Under the pieces are notes generated by a model, which had not been told where the DNA came from, searched no databases, and saw nothing but the letters and a program-made list of their open reading frames with translations. A stretch of 64,000 nt of DNA from Chryseobacterium sp. SNU WT5. Its GTDB lineage: Bacteria > Bacteroidota > Bacteroidia > Flavobacteriales > Weeksellaceae. The DNA lies in assembly GCF_007362475.1 (NCBI RefSeq), contig NZ_CP041687.1:2604001-2668000 (forward strand). The letters are read 5' to 3'. The position numbers were made by a program, and so were the translations under genes. This document shows positions 51,673 through 59,792 of the stretch, piece by piece. Position 1 is the stretch's first letter. Each line of letters starts with the position of its first letter.

Positions 51673-52260
51673 ATGAAAAAATTATACTGCTTTGATTTTG
51701 ACGGAACTTTGACTCATAAAGATACCATGTTTCTTTATCTGAAATTTTATAATTCTTCAAAATTTAATCAACAGTTCATCAAGCATATTCCACTATTTAT
51801 ATTGTTGAAATTAAATCTTTTAGATGCAGAAAAAATAAAAAAAAGTTTTATTTCTGCGATTTTAAAAGGAGAGTCTAAGTTAAAAATAGAAGCTAAATCA
51901 CAAGAGTTTTTTGATAAATTCTATCCAGATATCTTTAGAGAAAATGCGCTGGAATTCATTAAGAATATTGATTACTCAAAAACGGATTGTTATATCGTTA
52001 CAGCTTCCCTCGATATTTGGGTGAAACCATTTGCGGAAAAATTTGGAATGAAACTTTTGGCAACAAGAGCTGAGTTTAAAAATGATGTATTCACGGGAAA
52101 TTTCGTTGGAAAAAATTGCAATGGACTAGAAAAGGTTAATCGGATTAAAGAAGCAACTGCCGATGGAAGGTATGATAAAACCATCGCTTTTGGTGATACT
52201 TCTGGCGATCAACAAATTTTGGATTGGGCAAATGAAGGTCAGTTTAAATTTTTTCATTAA
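51673..52260 (+). CDS. HAD-IB family phosphatase
   Basis: A 195-residue haloacid-dehalogenase phosphatase of subclass IB (SerB/PGP-like). Motif I is FDFDGTLTHKDT (4-15), motif II is IVTASLDIWV and motifs III-IV end in FGDTSGDQQIL. It is the fourth gene of the Dpr-like operon, where a phosphatase is needed to remove the 5-phosphate from the polyprenyl-phosphoryl-phosphoribose. In mycobacteria a PAP2 protein (Rv3807c) is assigned this step, so a HAD enzyme here would be a non-orthologous replacement. This role is inference. Confidence 0.82.
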   Translation: MKKLYCFDFDGTLTHKDTMFLYLKFYNSSKFNQQFIKHIPLFILLKLNLLDAEKIKKSFISAILKGESKLKIEAKSQEFFDKFYPDIFRENALEFIKNIDYSKTDCYIVTASLDIWVKPFAEKFGMKLLATRAEFKNDVFTGNFVGKNCNGLEKVNRIKEATADGRYDKTIAFGDTSGDQQILDWANEGQFKFFH

Positions 52261-52299
52261 TTTTAAAGTCCGAAAAGTCTAATAAAAGAAAACAAATCA

Positions 52300-53475
52300 A
52301 TGAATAAAATTTATTTGGATAATGCCGCGACTACGCCATTATCCGAGGAGGTAATCGATGCGATGGTAAGTGTTTTAAAAAATAATTACGGAAATCCATC
52401 TTCAACCCACAGTCTTGGACAGGCTGCAAAGATTCTTATTGAAAATGTTAGAAGACAAGTGGCTGATTATCTTCATGTAAGTCCTGCGGAAATTATTTTT
52501 ACTTCTTGCGGAACAGAGTCAAATAATATGATCATCAAATCTTGTGTTAATCATTTAGGAGTCGAAAGAATCATAAGTTCGCCAATGGAGCACAAATGTG
52601 TTGCAGAGACGGTTTTAGATATGAAGAAGCGAAAGGGAGTAGAAGTGGCATACCTTCGTCCTGATCAAAAAGGGGATTTTGATTTAACTCAATTTGAGGC
52701 GCTACTTAAAAGTTCGGACAAGAAAACATTGGTTACATTAATGCATGCAAACAACGAAATCGGAAACTTATTGGATATTAAAGAAGTTGCCCGGATTTGC
52801 AAAGAAAACAACGCATTATTCCATTCAGATACCGTACAGTCTATGGCGCATATGGATTTAGATTTCTCGGATATTCAAGTTGATTTTGCCTCATGCAGCG
52901 CTCACAAATTTCACGGTCCAAAAGGAAGTGGTTTTGCTTTTATTAGAAAGGGTTCTGGTTTGAAAGGAATCATTACCGGCGGGCCACAAGAAAGAAGTTT
53001 AAGAGCTGGTACAGAAAACGTATGCGGAATTGTAGGTTTAGGAAAAGCTTTAGAATTGTATTTGAATAATATGAACGAATACGCTTCTCATATTAAAGAA
53101 ATTAAACAATATACCATCGATCAGCTTACAAAGAAAATAAATGGCGTTAAATTCAATGGTAGAAGTGCAGAAAAAGATGCAGGTTTATATACTGTTTTGA
53201 GCGTATTACTACCTTTTAAAGATCCTATGATTGGATTGAAATTAGATATGAAAGGTATCGCAATTTCGCAAGGTAGTGCATGTTCTTCTGGTGCTTCTAA
53301 ACCGTCGATGGTGATGATGATGATTTTGGATGAAGAAGAAATGGCAAAAACTACACCGTTACGGGTTTCATTCAGCCATTTAACCACAAAACAGGAAATC
53401 GATTCGTTGGTCGGTGCAGTAGCTGAAATAGCGGCAACATTACAAATAGAAAATGCAAATGTTTTGCATAGATAG
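52300..53475 (+). CDS. Cysteine desulfurase (NifS/IscS-like)
   Basis: A 391-residue PLP enzyme releasing sulfur from cysteine for Fe-S clusters or tRNA thiolation. It starts with MNKIYLDNAATTPLSEEV; the PLP lysine is in SAHKFHGPKGSGF and the catalytic cysteine in SQGSACSSGASKPS. The short active-site loop resembles the NifS/IscS group. No iscU or iscR is adjacent. It lies 39 bp after the HAD gene on the same strand, so it may be read from the Dpr-like operon promoter despite having no link to that pathway. Confidence 0.92.
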   Translation: MNKIYLDNAATTPLSEEVIDAMVSVLKNNYGNPSSTHSLGQAAKILIENVRRQVADYLHVSPAEIIFTSCGTESNNMIIKSCVNHLGVERIISSPMEHKCVAETVLDMKKRKGVEVAYLRPDQKGDFDLTQFEALLKSSDKKTLVTLMHANNEIGNLLDIKEVARICKENNALFHSDTVQSMAHMDLDFSDIQVDFASCSAHKFHGPKGSGFAFIRKGSGLKGIITGGPQERSLRAGTENVCGIVGLGKALELYLNNMNEYASHIKEIKQYTIDQLTKKINGVKFNGRSAEKDAGLYTVLSVLLPFKDPMIGLKLDMKGIAISQGSACSSGASKPSMVMMMILDEEEMAKTTPLRVSFSHLTTKQEIDSLVGAVAEIAATLQIENANVLHR

Positions 53476-53551
53476 AGCAATGCATTTATTGTTAGGAAAA
53501 TTGTAAATTTGAACATTAATAGTATAATAACAGAAATTAAAAAGATAAAAA

Positions 53552-53869
53552 ATGGCATTAGAAATTACAGATCAATCGTTTCAGGAAACAGTATTGAATT
53601 CAGATAAACCAGTATTGGTAGATTTTTGGGCAGTATGGTGTGGGCCTTGTAGAATGTTAGGACCAATCGTAGAGGAAGTTGCTGCAGATTTTGACGGTAG
53701 AGCGATCGTAGGAAAAGTTGATGTGGATAATAATCAGCAGGTATCAGTAGATTACGGTATCAGAAATATTCCAACTATTTTGATTTTCAAGAATGGAGAA
53801 GTAGTTGATAAAATTGTAGGTGTTGCTTCAAAAGAAGTGATTACAGAGAAATTATCTACACACTTATAA
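53552..53869 (+). CDS. trxA: Thioredoxin
   Basis: A 105-residue cytoplasmic thioredoxin of classical size. The redox site is FWAVWCGPCRM (Cys 31-Cys 34 region), with the cis-proline in RNIPTILIFKNGE. No signal peptide. It lies 76 bp after the cysteine desulfurase and ends at an intrinsic terminator. Confidence 0.96.
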   Translation: MALEITDQSFQETVLNSDKPVLVDFWAVWCGPCRMLGPIVEEVAADFDGRAIVGKVDVDNNQQVSVDYGIRNIPTILIFKNGEVVDKIVGVASKEVITEKLSTHL

Positions 53870-53889
53870 AAATAAGAGCATTGAAAATG

Positions 53890-53922
53890 AGTACTTTCCT
53901 CTCTAGGTAAGTACTTTTTTTA
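53890..53922 (+). terminator. Intrinsic terminator of trxA
   Basis: Stem AGTACTT(TCCT)/(AGGT)AAGTACT with one mismatch, four-base loop and T-run, 20 bp after the trxA stop. Confidence 0.88.
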
Positions 53923-53929
53923 TAAAATG

Positions 53930-53960
53930 TTTGCAGAGTGTTATAAAATTTGTATTTTTG
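53930..53960 (+). promoter_or_regulatory. Promoter of the tRNA-Asp genes
   Basis: TTTG at 53930-53933, 19-bp spacer, TATTTTTG at 53953-53960 followed by C: a full Bacteroidota consensus promoter 37 bp before the first tRNA. Confidence 0.75.
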
Positions 53961-53997
53961 CACTCACCAAAAAGAAACATAGTTTCTTATTCTAAAT

Positions 53998-54071
53998 GAT
54001 CCGGTAGTTCAGCTGGTTAGAATGCCGCCCTGTCACGGCGGAGGTCGCGGGTTCGAATCCCGTCCGGATCG
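53998..54071 (+). tRNA. tRNA-Asp (GTC)
   Basis: A 74-nt cloverleaf. The acceptor stem GATCCGG pairs with CCGGATC and the discriminator base is G. The D-arm includes AGCTGGTTAGA, the anticodon loop CTGTCAC has GTC at 54032-54034, and the T-arm is GCGGGTTCGAATCCCGT. CCA is not encoded. Identical to the second copy 32 bp downstream. Confidence 0.98.
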
Positions 54072-54103
54072 CATAAAGTTTATCAATTACTTTTCAAAAA
54101 ATT

Positions 54104-54177
54104 GATCCGGTAGTTCAGCTGGTTAGAATGCCGCCCTGTCACGGCGGAGGTCGCGGGTTCGAATCCCGTCCGGATCG
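54104..54177 (+). tRNA. tRNA-Asp (GTC), second copy
   Basis: Identical over all 74 nt to the copy at 53998. The 32-nt spacer between them has no promoter, so both are probably cut from one precursor that ends at the terminator immediately downstream. CCA is not encoded. Confidence 0.98.
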
Positions 54178-54178
54178 C

Positions 54179-54211
54179 AAAACTCTCAAATTTGTTTTTG
54201 AGAGTTTTTTT
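54179..54211 (+). terminator. Intrinsic terminator of the tRNA-Asp operon
   Basis: Twelve-bp perfect stem AAAACTCTCAAA/TTTGAGAGTTTT, six-base loop and T-run, beginning two bases after the second tRNA. Confidence 0.93.
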
Positions 54212-54405
54212 GTGAAAAATTTCATCTTAAATATAGTTTTGCAAGGTTATTGCTTTCAATAGCGAGTTATTATTCTCTAATATTTATCTGGAAGAGAAAA
54301 CAGTAAGCACATGATATTATTAAGTTTTTTTAATTTTGATTAAAGTTTTTAAAGACGTAATATTGTTTAACATCATTAATTTAATGACCTTTTAAATTTA
54401 ACAAT

Positions 54406-55677
54406 ATGAAACCCAGCGTAATTTCTATAGTTCTTGGCGGTGGAAGAGGAAGCAGATTATTTCCTCTTACTTATTCTCGTTCCAAACCAGCGGTTCCGAT
54501 TGCCGGAAAATATAGATTGGTAGATATTCCGATTTCTAACTGTTTGAATTCAGGGTTTAATAGAATTTTGGTGCTGACTCAGTATAACTCGGCTTCTCTA
54601 AACTCTCATATTAAAAATTCATTTCATTTTGATATTTTTAGTAGAGGCTTTGTAGATATTTTAGCAGCCGAGCAGAATAATGAAAGTGAAGAATGGTATC
54701 AGGGTACAGCAGATGCCGTGCGCCAGTCTATGAAACACTTAGATAAGTATGACTACGAGTATATTCTGATATTATCTGGTGATCAGTTATACCAAATGGA
54801 TTTCAGGGAGATGATTGATTTTCACTGTAAAAACAAAGGAGATATCACTATTGCAACTATTCCTGTAAATGGACATGATGCTACTGGATTTGGGATTTTA
54901 AAATCTGATGAAGAAGGAAATATTACTTCATTTATAGAAAAACCCCAAAGTGATCTACTTGTAGACTGGAAATCTGAAGTTTCAGAAAAAAATAAAAAAG
55001 AAGGGAAAGATTATTTGGCCTCGATGGGAATTTATGTGTTCAGTAAAGATGTTTTGAAAAAAATGTTTGCTGAAGATCCTGGTGATGATTTTGGAGGCGA
55101 ACTGATTCCTAACGGTATTGGAGTTTACAAAACGCTCAGTTTTCAATATGAAGGATATTGGACAGATATTGGTACGATCCAGTCATTTTTTGATGCTAAC
55201 TTAGATTTAACAAAAGATTTTCCAAATTTCAATTTATTCAGTAAATCTCCTATTTATACCAGAGCCCGAATGTTGCCACCTTCAAAGATACTGGGGTCAT
55301 ATGTAAGTAAAGCTATTTTTGGAGATGGTTGCGTAGTAATGGCCGATAAAATTGAAAATTCTATTGTCGGAAATAGAAGTAGAATAGACAAAGGAAGTAC
55401 TTTGATGAACTCTTATATGATGGGTGCAGATTTTTACCAAGAAACTAAAGAAATAGTAGATAATGATGAAAAGGGAGTTCCTAATCTTGGGGTAGGAAAA
55501 TACTGCTATATCGAACGAGCAATTTTAGATAAAAACTGTCGTATTGGGGATAATGTGCGTATTATTGGTGGAAATCATTTAGCAGATGGTGATTATGAAA
55601 ACCATTCAGTGAAAGATGGTATTATTGTAATTAAAAAAAATGCAGTTATTCCGCCAGGAACTCAGATTTCGACGTAG
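54406..55677 (+). CDS. glgC: Glucose-1-phosphate adenylyltransferase
   Basis: A 423-residue ADP-glucose pyrophosphorylase, the committed step of glycogen synthesis. The N-terminal nucleotidyl-transfer domain has LGGGRGSRLFPLT (8-20), SKPAVPIAGKYRLVDIPISN and the substrate loop GTADAVRQS. The C-terminal beta-helix includes GDGCVVMADKIENSIVGNRS. It stands alone: no glgA, glgB or glgP is in the window. The 5' spacer of about 195 bp shows only a weak TAGTTTTG box (54234-54241). Ends at an intrinsic terminator. Confidence 0.95.
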   Translation: MKPSVISIVLGGGRGSRLFPLTYSRSKPAVPIAGKYRLVDIPISNCLNSGFNRILVLTQYNSASLNSHIKNSFHFDIFSRGFVDILAAEQNNESEEWYQGTADAVRQSMKHLDKYDYEYILILSGDQLYQMDFREMIDFHCKNKGDITIATIPVNGHDATGFGILKSDEEGNITSFIEKPQSDLLVDWKSEVSEKNKKEGKDYLASMGIYVFSKDVLKKMFAEDPGDDFGGELIPNGIGVYKTLSFQYEGYWTDIGTIQSFFDANLDLTKDFPNFNLFSKSPIYTRARMLPPSKILGSYVSKAIFGDGCVVMADKIENSIVGNRSRIDKGSTLMNSYMMGADFYQETKEIVDNDEKGVPNLGVGKYCYIERAILDKNCRIGDNVRIIGGNHLADGDYENHSVKDGIIVIKKNAVIPPGTQIST

Positions 55678-55702
55678 AATAGTTAATTCATATTAAGATG
55701 CG

Positions 55703-55730
55703 CGGTAATATATTTTACCGTCTTTTTTTT
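55703..55730 (+). terminator. Intrinsic terminator of glgC
   Basis: Six-bp stem CGGTAA/TTACCG, six-base loop and a long T-run. It supports placing the next gene's start at 55758 rather than upstream of this hairpin. Confidence 0.82.
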
Positions 55731-55745
55731 GCGTGTGATTTTATG

Positions 55746-55753
55746 TATTTTTG
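55746..55753 (+). promoter_or_regulatory. -7 promoter element of the SRPBCC gene
   Basis: TATTTTTG followed by C, ending four bases before the ATG at 55758. A transcript from here would be essentially leaderless. Confidence 0.5.
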
Positions 55754-55757
55754 CAGC

Positions 55758-56795
55758 ATGCGATGGTTTAAATTTGGAGTTATTATCATATTGGCAATAG
55801 GTGGTATTTATGCCTTTGCAATGAGTTTTGTGTCAGAAAATAAAGACTTTATTATTGAGAAAGAAATTAGTTTTCCAGTAGATAAAGTATTTCCTCAATT
55901 TAATAATCTTCAAAATTTCATTTCTTGGAGCGCTTTTCTGGAAAATAAAAAAGAGATGAGTTTCCAATTCTATTCGCCATATAAAGGTCAGGGCAGTTCC
56001 ATGTCTTATCAGAATAAAAAAGAGAAAGACTTAAAAGGAGATTTGTTTATTCGCTATGAGAATTCACTCAAAACTTTAAAGTTTCAGTTATTTGAAGGAA
56101 AACAGCATACTCCTTATTTAATTGATTTAAAGTTTATACCTATTAATGGCAAGACTAAAATTATCTGGTATATTCATACCCCAAGACAACCTTTTCTAAA
56201 ACGTTCTTTAAATCTAATTTCAGAGGATTTCTGGACAGAAAATGTAAATAAGAGCATGGTCAGTTTGGAGAAAGTGCTAAGTAATAAAATTGACAAAGAG
56301 TTTCAGCGCGAGAATATAAAGTACGATAGTGTTTTCGTTCAAAAACAAGATAGTCAGTTGTTGTTAGGAATCAATGTTAGTACAAAAAACAGTAAAGACG
56401 CACTTTTCAACAATATCGTGATTAATCATAATAAAGTGATCAATTATGTTGAAATTGATATGGGTAAAAAAGAAGATGAGTATGGCGAACCTATTCTAAT
56501 TACCGAAGCGGATAATTTTAAAGACAAAGAGGTTTCTTATTTTTATGGAATTCCAGTTTCTAAAAAGTCTGGAGTATCAGATAATAACTTTAGTTTCAGA
56601 ATGCTTAATTCCTCAACCAATTATGTCATTTTTTATAAAGGTTCCTATACCAATCGCATAAATTCAATTCAACAATTATTGACGAAAGCAAAACGGGATA
56701 CCATGCGGATCGGCGATCTTCAACAAACCTTTATAGAAGAACCTACAAAAGATGATGATGTGATTTTAAAACTCTCTTTACCTGTTTTCAAATAA
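55758..56795 (+). CDS. Membrane-anchored SRPBCC/GyrI-like protein
   Basis: A 345-residue protein with one N-terminal membrane helix (about 5-25) and a periplasmic or cytoplasmic body. The first half (about 30-170) resembles an SRPBCC/polyketide-cyclase ligand-binding fold (ISFPVDKVFPQFNNLQNFISW). The second half (about 200-340) has the layout of a GyrI/effector-binding-like domain. The ATG at 55758 follows the glgC terminator and a -7 box; a longer frame would read through the hairpin. Function unknown; both domains usually bind small hydrophobic molecules. Confidence 0.7.
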   Translation: MRWFKFGVIIILAIGGIYAFAMSFVSENKDFIIEKEISFPVDKVFPQFNNLQNFISWSAFLENKKEMSFQFYSPYKGQGSSMSYQNKKEKDLKGDLFIRYENSLKTLKFQLFEGKQHTPYLIDLKFIPINGKTKIIWYIHTPRQPFLKRSLNLISEDFWTENVNKSMVSLEKVLSNKIDKEFQRENIKYDSVFVQKQDSQLLLGINVSTKNSKDALFNNIVINHNKVINYVEIDMGKKEDEYGEPILITEADNFKDKEVSYFYGIPVSKKSGVSDNNFSFRMLNSSTNYVIFYKGSYTNRINSIQQLLTKAKRDTMRIGDLQQTFIEEPTKDDDVILKLSLPVFK

Positions 56796-56842
56796 TTTAC
56801 TTTTATCAAGTTTTATCTAATGGTAAGCTTTAGTACTTCACT

Positions 56843-56850
56843 TATTTTTG
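56843..56850 (+). promoter_or_regulatory. -7 promoter element of sucA
   Basis: TATTTTTG, 45 bp upstream of the sucA ATG; TAnnTTTG consensus without a -33 TTG at proper spacing. Confidence 0.45.
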
Positions 56851-56895
56851 TTAAATTTGTTCTTTAAATCTAAAACAACAGTTAATTAGTAAATA

Positions 56896-59703
56896 ATGGA
56901 TAAATTTTCATTCCTTAATGCTGCACATTCGCAGTTAATAGAAGACTTATACCAACAATATTTAAAATATCCGGATTCTTTAGAACCTTCCTGGAAAGCA
57001 TTTTTTCAGGGATTTGATTTTGCACTCGAAGGTTACGGAGATGATTTTAGGGAAAATTCTGGAGCCTATAATGTTTCTGCCCCAGTGCAAGCTGCAAATA
57101 ATGCTGCTGCCAATGGACAGATACCAGAGGATATTCAAAAAGAATTTAAAGTTTTAAATTTAATTGAAGCTTATAGACAACGTGGTCATCTTTTCACAAA
57201 TACCAATCCGGTACGGGAGAGAAGACATTTTGAACCTGGCTTAGAGATCGAGAATTTTGGATTATCCAAAAATGATTTGTCTCTAAAATTCAATTCTGCA
57301 ACTGAAACTGGACTTCCAGGTGCGGCCTCCCTGCAAGAAATAATCAATCACCTTGAAAAGATTTACTGCGGCTCTACTGGAACCGAATATATGCATATTG
57401 GGAATGTAGAAGAAAGAAATTATACCAGAAAATGGTTACAGGCAAATGAAAATCAGCCAAATTTAAATGCTGCTGAAAAAATCGAGATTTTAGAAAAACT
57501 GAATCAAGCAGTAGCTTTTGAAAATTACTTGCACACCAAATTTGTTGGGCAAAAGAGATTTTCACTGGAGGGTGGCGAATCATTAATTCCTGCCTTAGAT
57601 CAGTTGATAACCAGGTCTTCCCAATTAGGGGTAGATGAAGTAGTCCTGGGAATGGCCCACCGAGGTAGATTGAGTGTTCTTACAAATATTTTTGGGAAAT
57701 CATACAAGCAAATCTTCTCAGAATTTGAAGGGAAAGAGTTTGAAGAAGATGTATTTTCTGGTGACGTAAAATACCATTTAGGATCATCTAAAAAGATAAA
57801 AACTGCTAATGGAGAAGAAGTTTCTATCAATTTAACTCCAAATCCATCTCACTTAGAAACGGTAGCAGCTTTAGTAGAAGGTATATGTCGCGCGAAGGTT
57901 GATAATAAATACAAAGATTCCAAGAAAGTTTTACCAATTATCATCCATGGTGATGGGGCTATTGCTGGACAGGGAATCGTTTATGAAGTTGCGCAAATGA
58001 TGACTCTTGAAGGTTATACAACAGGCGGAACTATCCACATTGTGGTAAATAATCAAGTTTCATTTACAACAAATTATCAGGACGCACGTTCATCTGTTTA
58101 CTGTACTGATATTGCAAAAGTGACAGAATCTCCAGTAATGCATGTTAATGCTGATGATGTAGAAGCGGTTGTTCATGCCATTCGGTTTGCGGCAGATTTC
58201 CGCGCTCAGTTTGGTAAAGATGTATATATTGATTTGTTAGGTTATAGAAAATACGGGCATAACGAAGGTGATGAACCGAGATTTACACAGCCTAATTTGT
58301 ATAAATTAATCTCCAAACATCCAAATCCGAGAGAGATTTATAAAGATCAACTGATTAAGGAAGGTACACTTTCTAATGATGTATTAAAAACGATGGAAGA
58401 GAAATTCAAAAAGCTTTTAGATGCCGATTTTGATGCTTCCAAGGAAATCGAAAAGAATACCATGGACCTTTTCATGGCAGATGACTGGAAACAATTTCCA
58501 ATGTCTGTCCAAGGTGCCGTACAAAGTAAAGTAGATACATCTTTTGATCCCGTTGCTTTAAAGGAATTGGCGATAAAAATGTCCACTTTACCTACCGATA
58601 AAAAATTCATTTCGAAAATTACAAGACTATTTGATAATCGAATTAAATCGATTGAGAAAGACAGCTTGGATTGGGCGATTGCAGAATGGTTGGCTTATGC
58701 GACGCTGTTGCAAGAAGGTCACAATATTAGAATTTCTGGTGAAGATGTAGAAAGAGGAACTTTTTCCCACCGTCACGCTTTAGTGAAAACAGAAGATACA
58801 GAAGAGGAATACATACCATTAAGACATATTTCTGAAAGCAGATTCGATATTTATAATTCGCATCTATCAGAATATGGAGTTCTTGGTTTTGATTATGGAT
58901 ATGCCATGGCTTCGCCGAATACTTTAACGATTTGGGAGGCTCAGTTTGGAGATTTTGTAAATGGAGCGCAAATTATTATTGATCAATATTTAGTTGCTGC
59001 AGAAGAGAAATGGAAAATTCAGGCTGGCTTGGTGATGCTTCTTCCTCATGGATTTGAAGGACAGGGTGCAGAGCACTCTTCAGCAAGATTAGAAAGATTC
59101 TTAACACTTTGTGCTAATGATAATATGGTTGTTGCAAATGCTACTACACCTGCTAACTATTTCCACTTGTTAAGAAGACAGATGAAATGGAATTTCAGAA
59201 AACCATTAGTTGTAATGTCTCCTAAATCATTACTACGTCATCCAAAAGTGATATCAACTGCGGAAGAAATTGGAAATGGTCATTTTGAACCAATATTAGA
59301 TGATACCAATGCGAAAGCAGAGAAGATTGAAAAACTAGTGCTTTGTTCTGGTAAAATCTATTATGAATTATTGGCAAAACAGGAAGAATTAGGATGTGAT
59401 CATATTGCCCTCGTTAGATTCGAACAATTATATCCGCTACAATTAGATAAAATTGAAGAAATCTTTGCTAAATATAGCAGCAGAAAACAATTGTTATGGG
59501 TACAGGAAGAGCCAGAAAACATGGGTGCTTGGACTTATATTTTAAGAAATTTCCGCGAAACAGGAATTCAAGTGATTGCACCTGTTCCTAGCGGAACACC
59601 TGCACCAGGAAGTCATAAAATGTTTGAAAGAAATCAAAATAATGTAATCAACAGAGTTTTTGATCGTAATGATGAACCAGCAAAAAGACCGGTAACTGCT
59701 TAA
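56896..59703 (+). CDS. sucA: 2-oxoglutarate dehydrogenase E1 component
   Basis: A 935-residue thiamine-diphosphate enzyme that decarboxylates 2-oxoglutarate in the TCA cycle. It starts MDKFSFLNAAHSQLIEDLY, with an N-terminal segment for E2 contact (FEPGLEIENFGLSK follows). HRGRLSVLTN and the diphosphate/Mg site GDGAIAGQGIVYE to VNNQVSFTT are clear, and the C-terminal half has LPHGFEGQGAEHSSAR and WVQEEPENMGAW. The E2 gene sucB follows after 89 bp; the E3 (lpd) gene is not in the window. Confidence 0.97.
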   Translation: MDKFSFLNAAHSQLIEDLYQQYLKYPDSLEPSWKAFFQGFDFALEGYGDDFRENSGAYNVSAPVQAANNAAANGQIPEDIQKEFKVLNLIEAYRQRGHLFTNTNPVRERRHFEPGLEIENFGLSKNDLSLKFNSATETGLPGAASLQEIINHLEKIYCGSTGTEYMHIGNVEERNYTRKWLQANENQPNLNAAEKIEILEKLNQAVAFENYLHTKFVGQKRFSLEGGESLIPALDQLITRSSQLGVDEVVLGMAHRGRLSVLTNIFGKSYKQIFSEFEGKEFEEDVFSGDVKYHLGSSKKIKTANGEEVSINLTPNPSHLETVAALVEGICRAKVDNKYKDSKKVLPIIIHGDGAIAGQGIVYEVAQMMTLEGYTTGGTIHIVVNNQVSFTTNYQDARSSVYCTDIAKVTESPVMHVNADDVEAVVHAIRFAADFRAQFGKDVYIDLLGYRKYGHNEGDEPRFTQPNLYKLISKHPNPREIYKDQLIKEGTLSNDVLKTMEEKFKKLLDADFDASKEIEKNTMDLFMADDWKQFPMSVQGAVQSKVDTSFDPVALKELAIKMSTLPTDKKFISKITRLFDNRIKSIEKDSLDWAIAEWLAYATLLQEGHNIRISGEDVERGTFSHRHALVKTEDTEEEYIPLRHISESRFDIYNSHLSEYGVLGFDYGYAMASPNTLTIWEAQFGDFVNGAQIIIDQYLVAAEEKWKIQAGLVMLLPHGFEGQGAEHSSARLERFLTLCANDNMVVANATTPANYFHLLRRQMKWNFRKPLVVMSPKSLLRHPKVISTAEEIGNGHFEPILDDTNAKAEKIEKLVLCSGKIYYELLAKQEELGCDHIALVRFEQLYPLQLDKIEEIFAKYSSRKQLLWVQEEPENMGAWTYILRNFRETGIQVIAPVPSGTPAPGSHKMFERNQNNVINRVFDRNDEPAKRPVTA

Positions 59704-59792
59704 ATTGAACTTTCAAGAAAAAAATAAATTCCGATTCTTAGAATTATTCGTAAGACCTTTAAATTAGTAACAAAAATTAAAAAAAATAATCG

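Noticed and set aside
55698-55757. N-terminal extension of the SRPBCC protein
   Set aside because: It lies across the glgC terminator and the -7 box; the ATG at 55758 begins a standard membrane-anchor segment.
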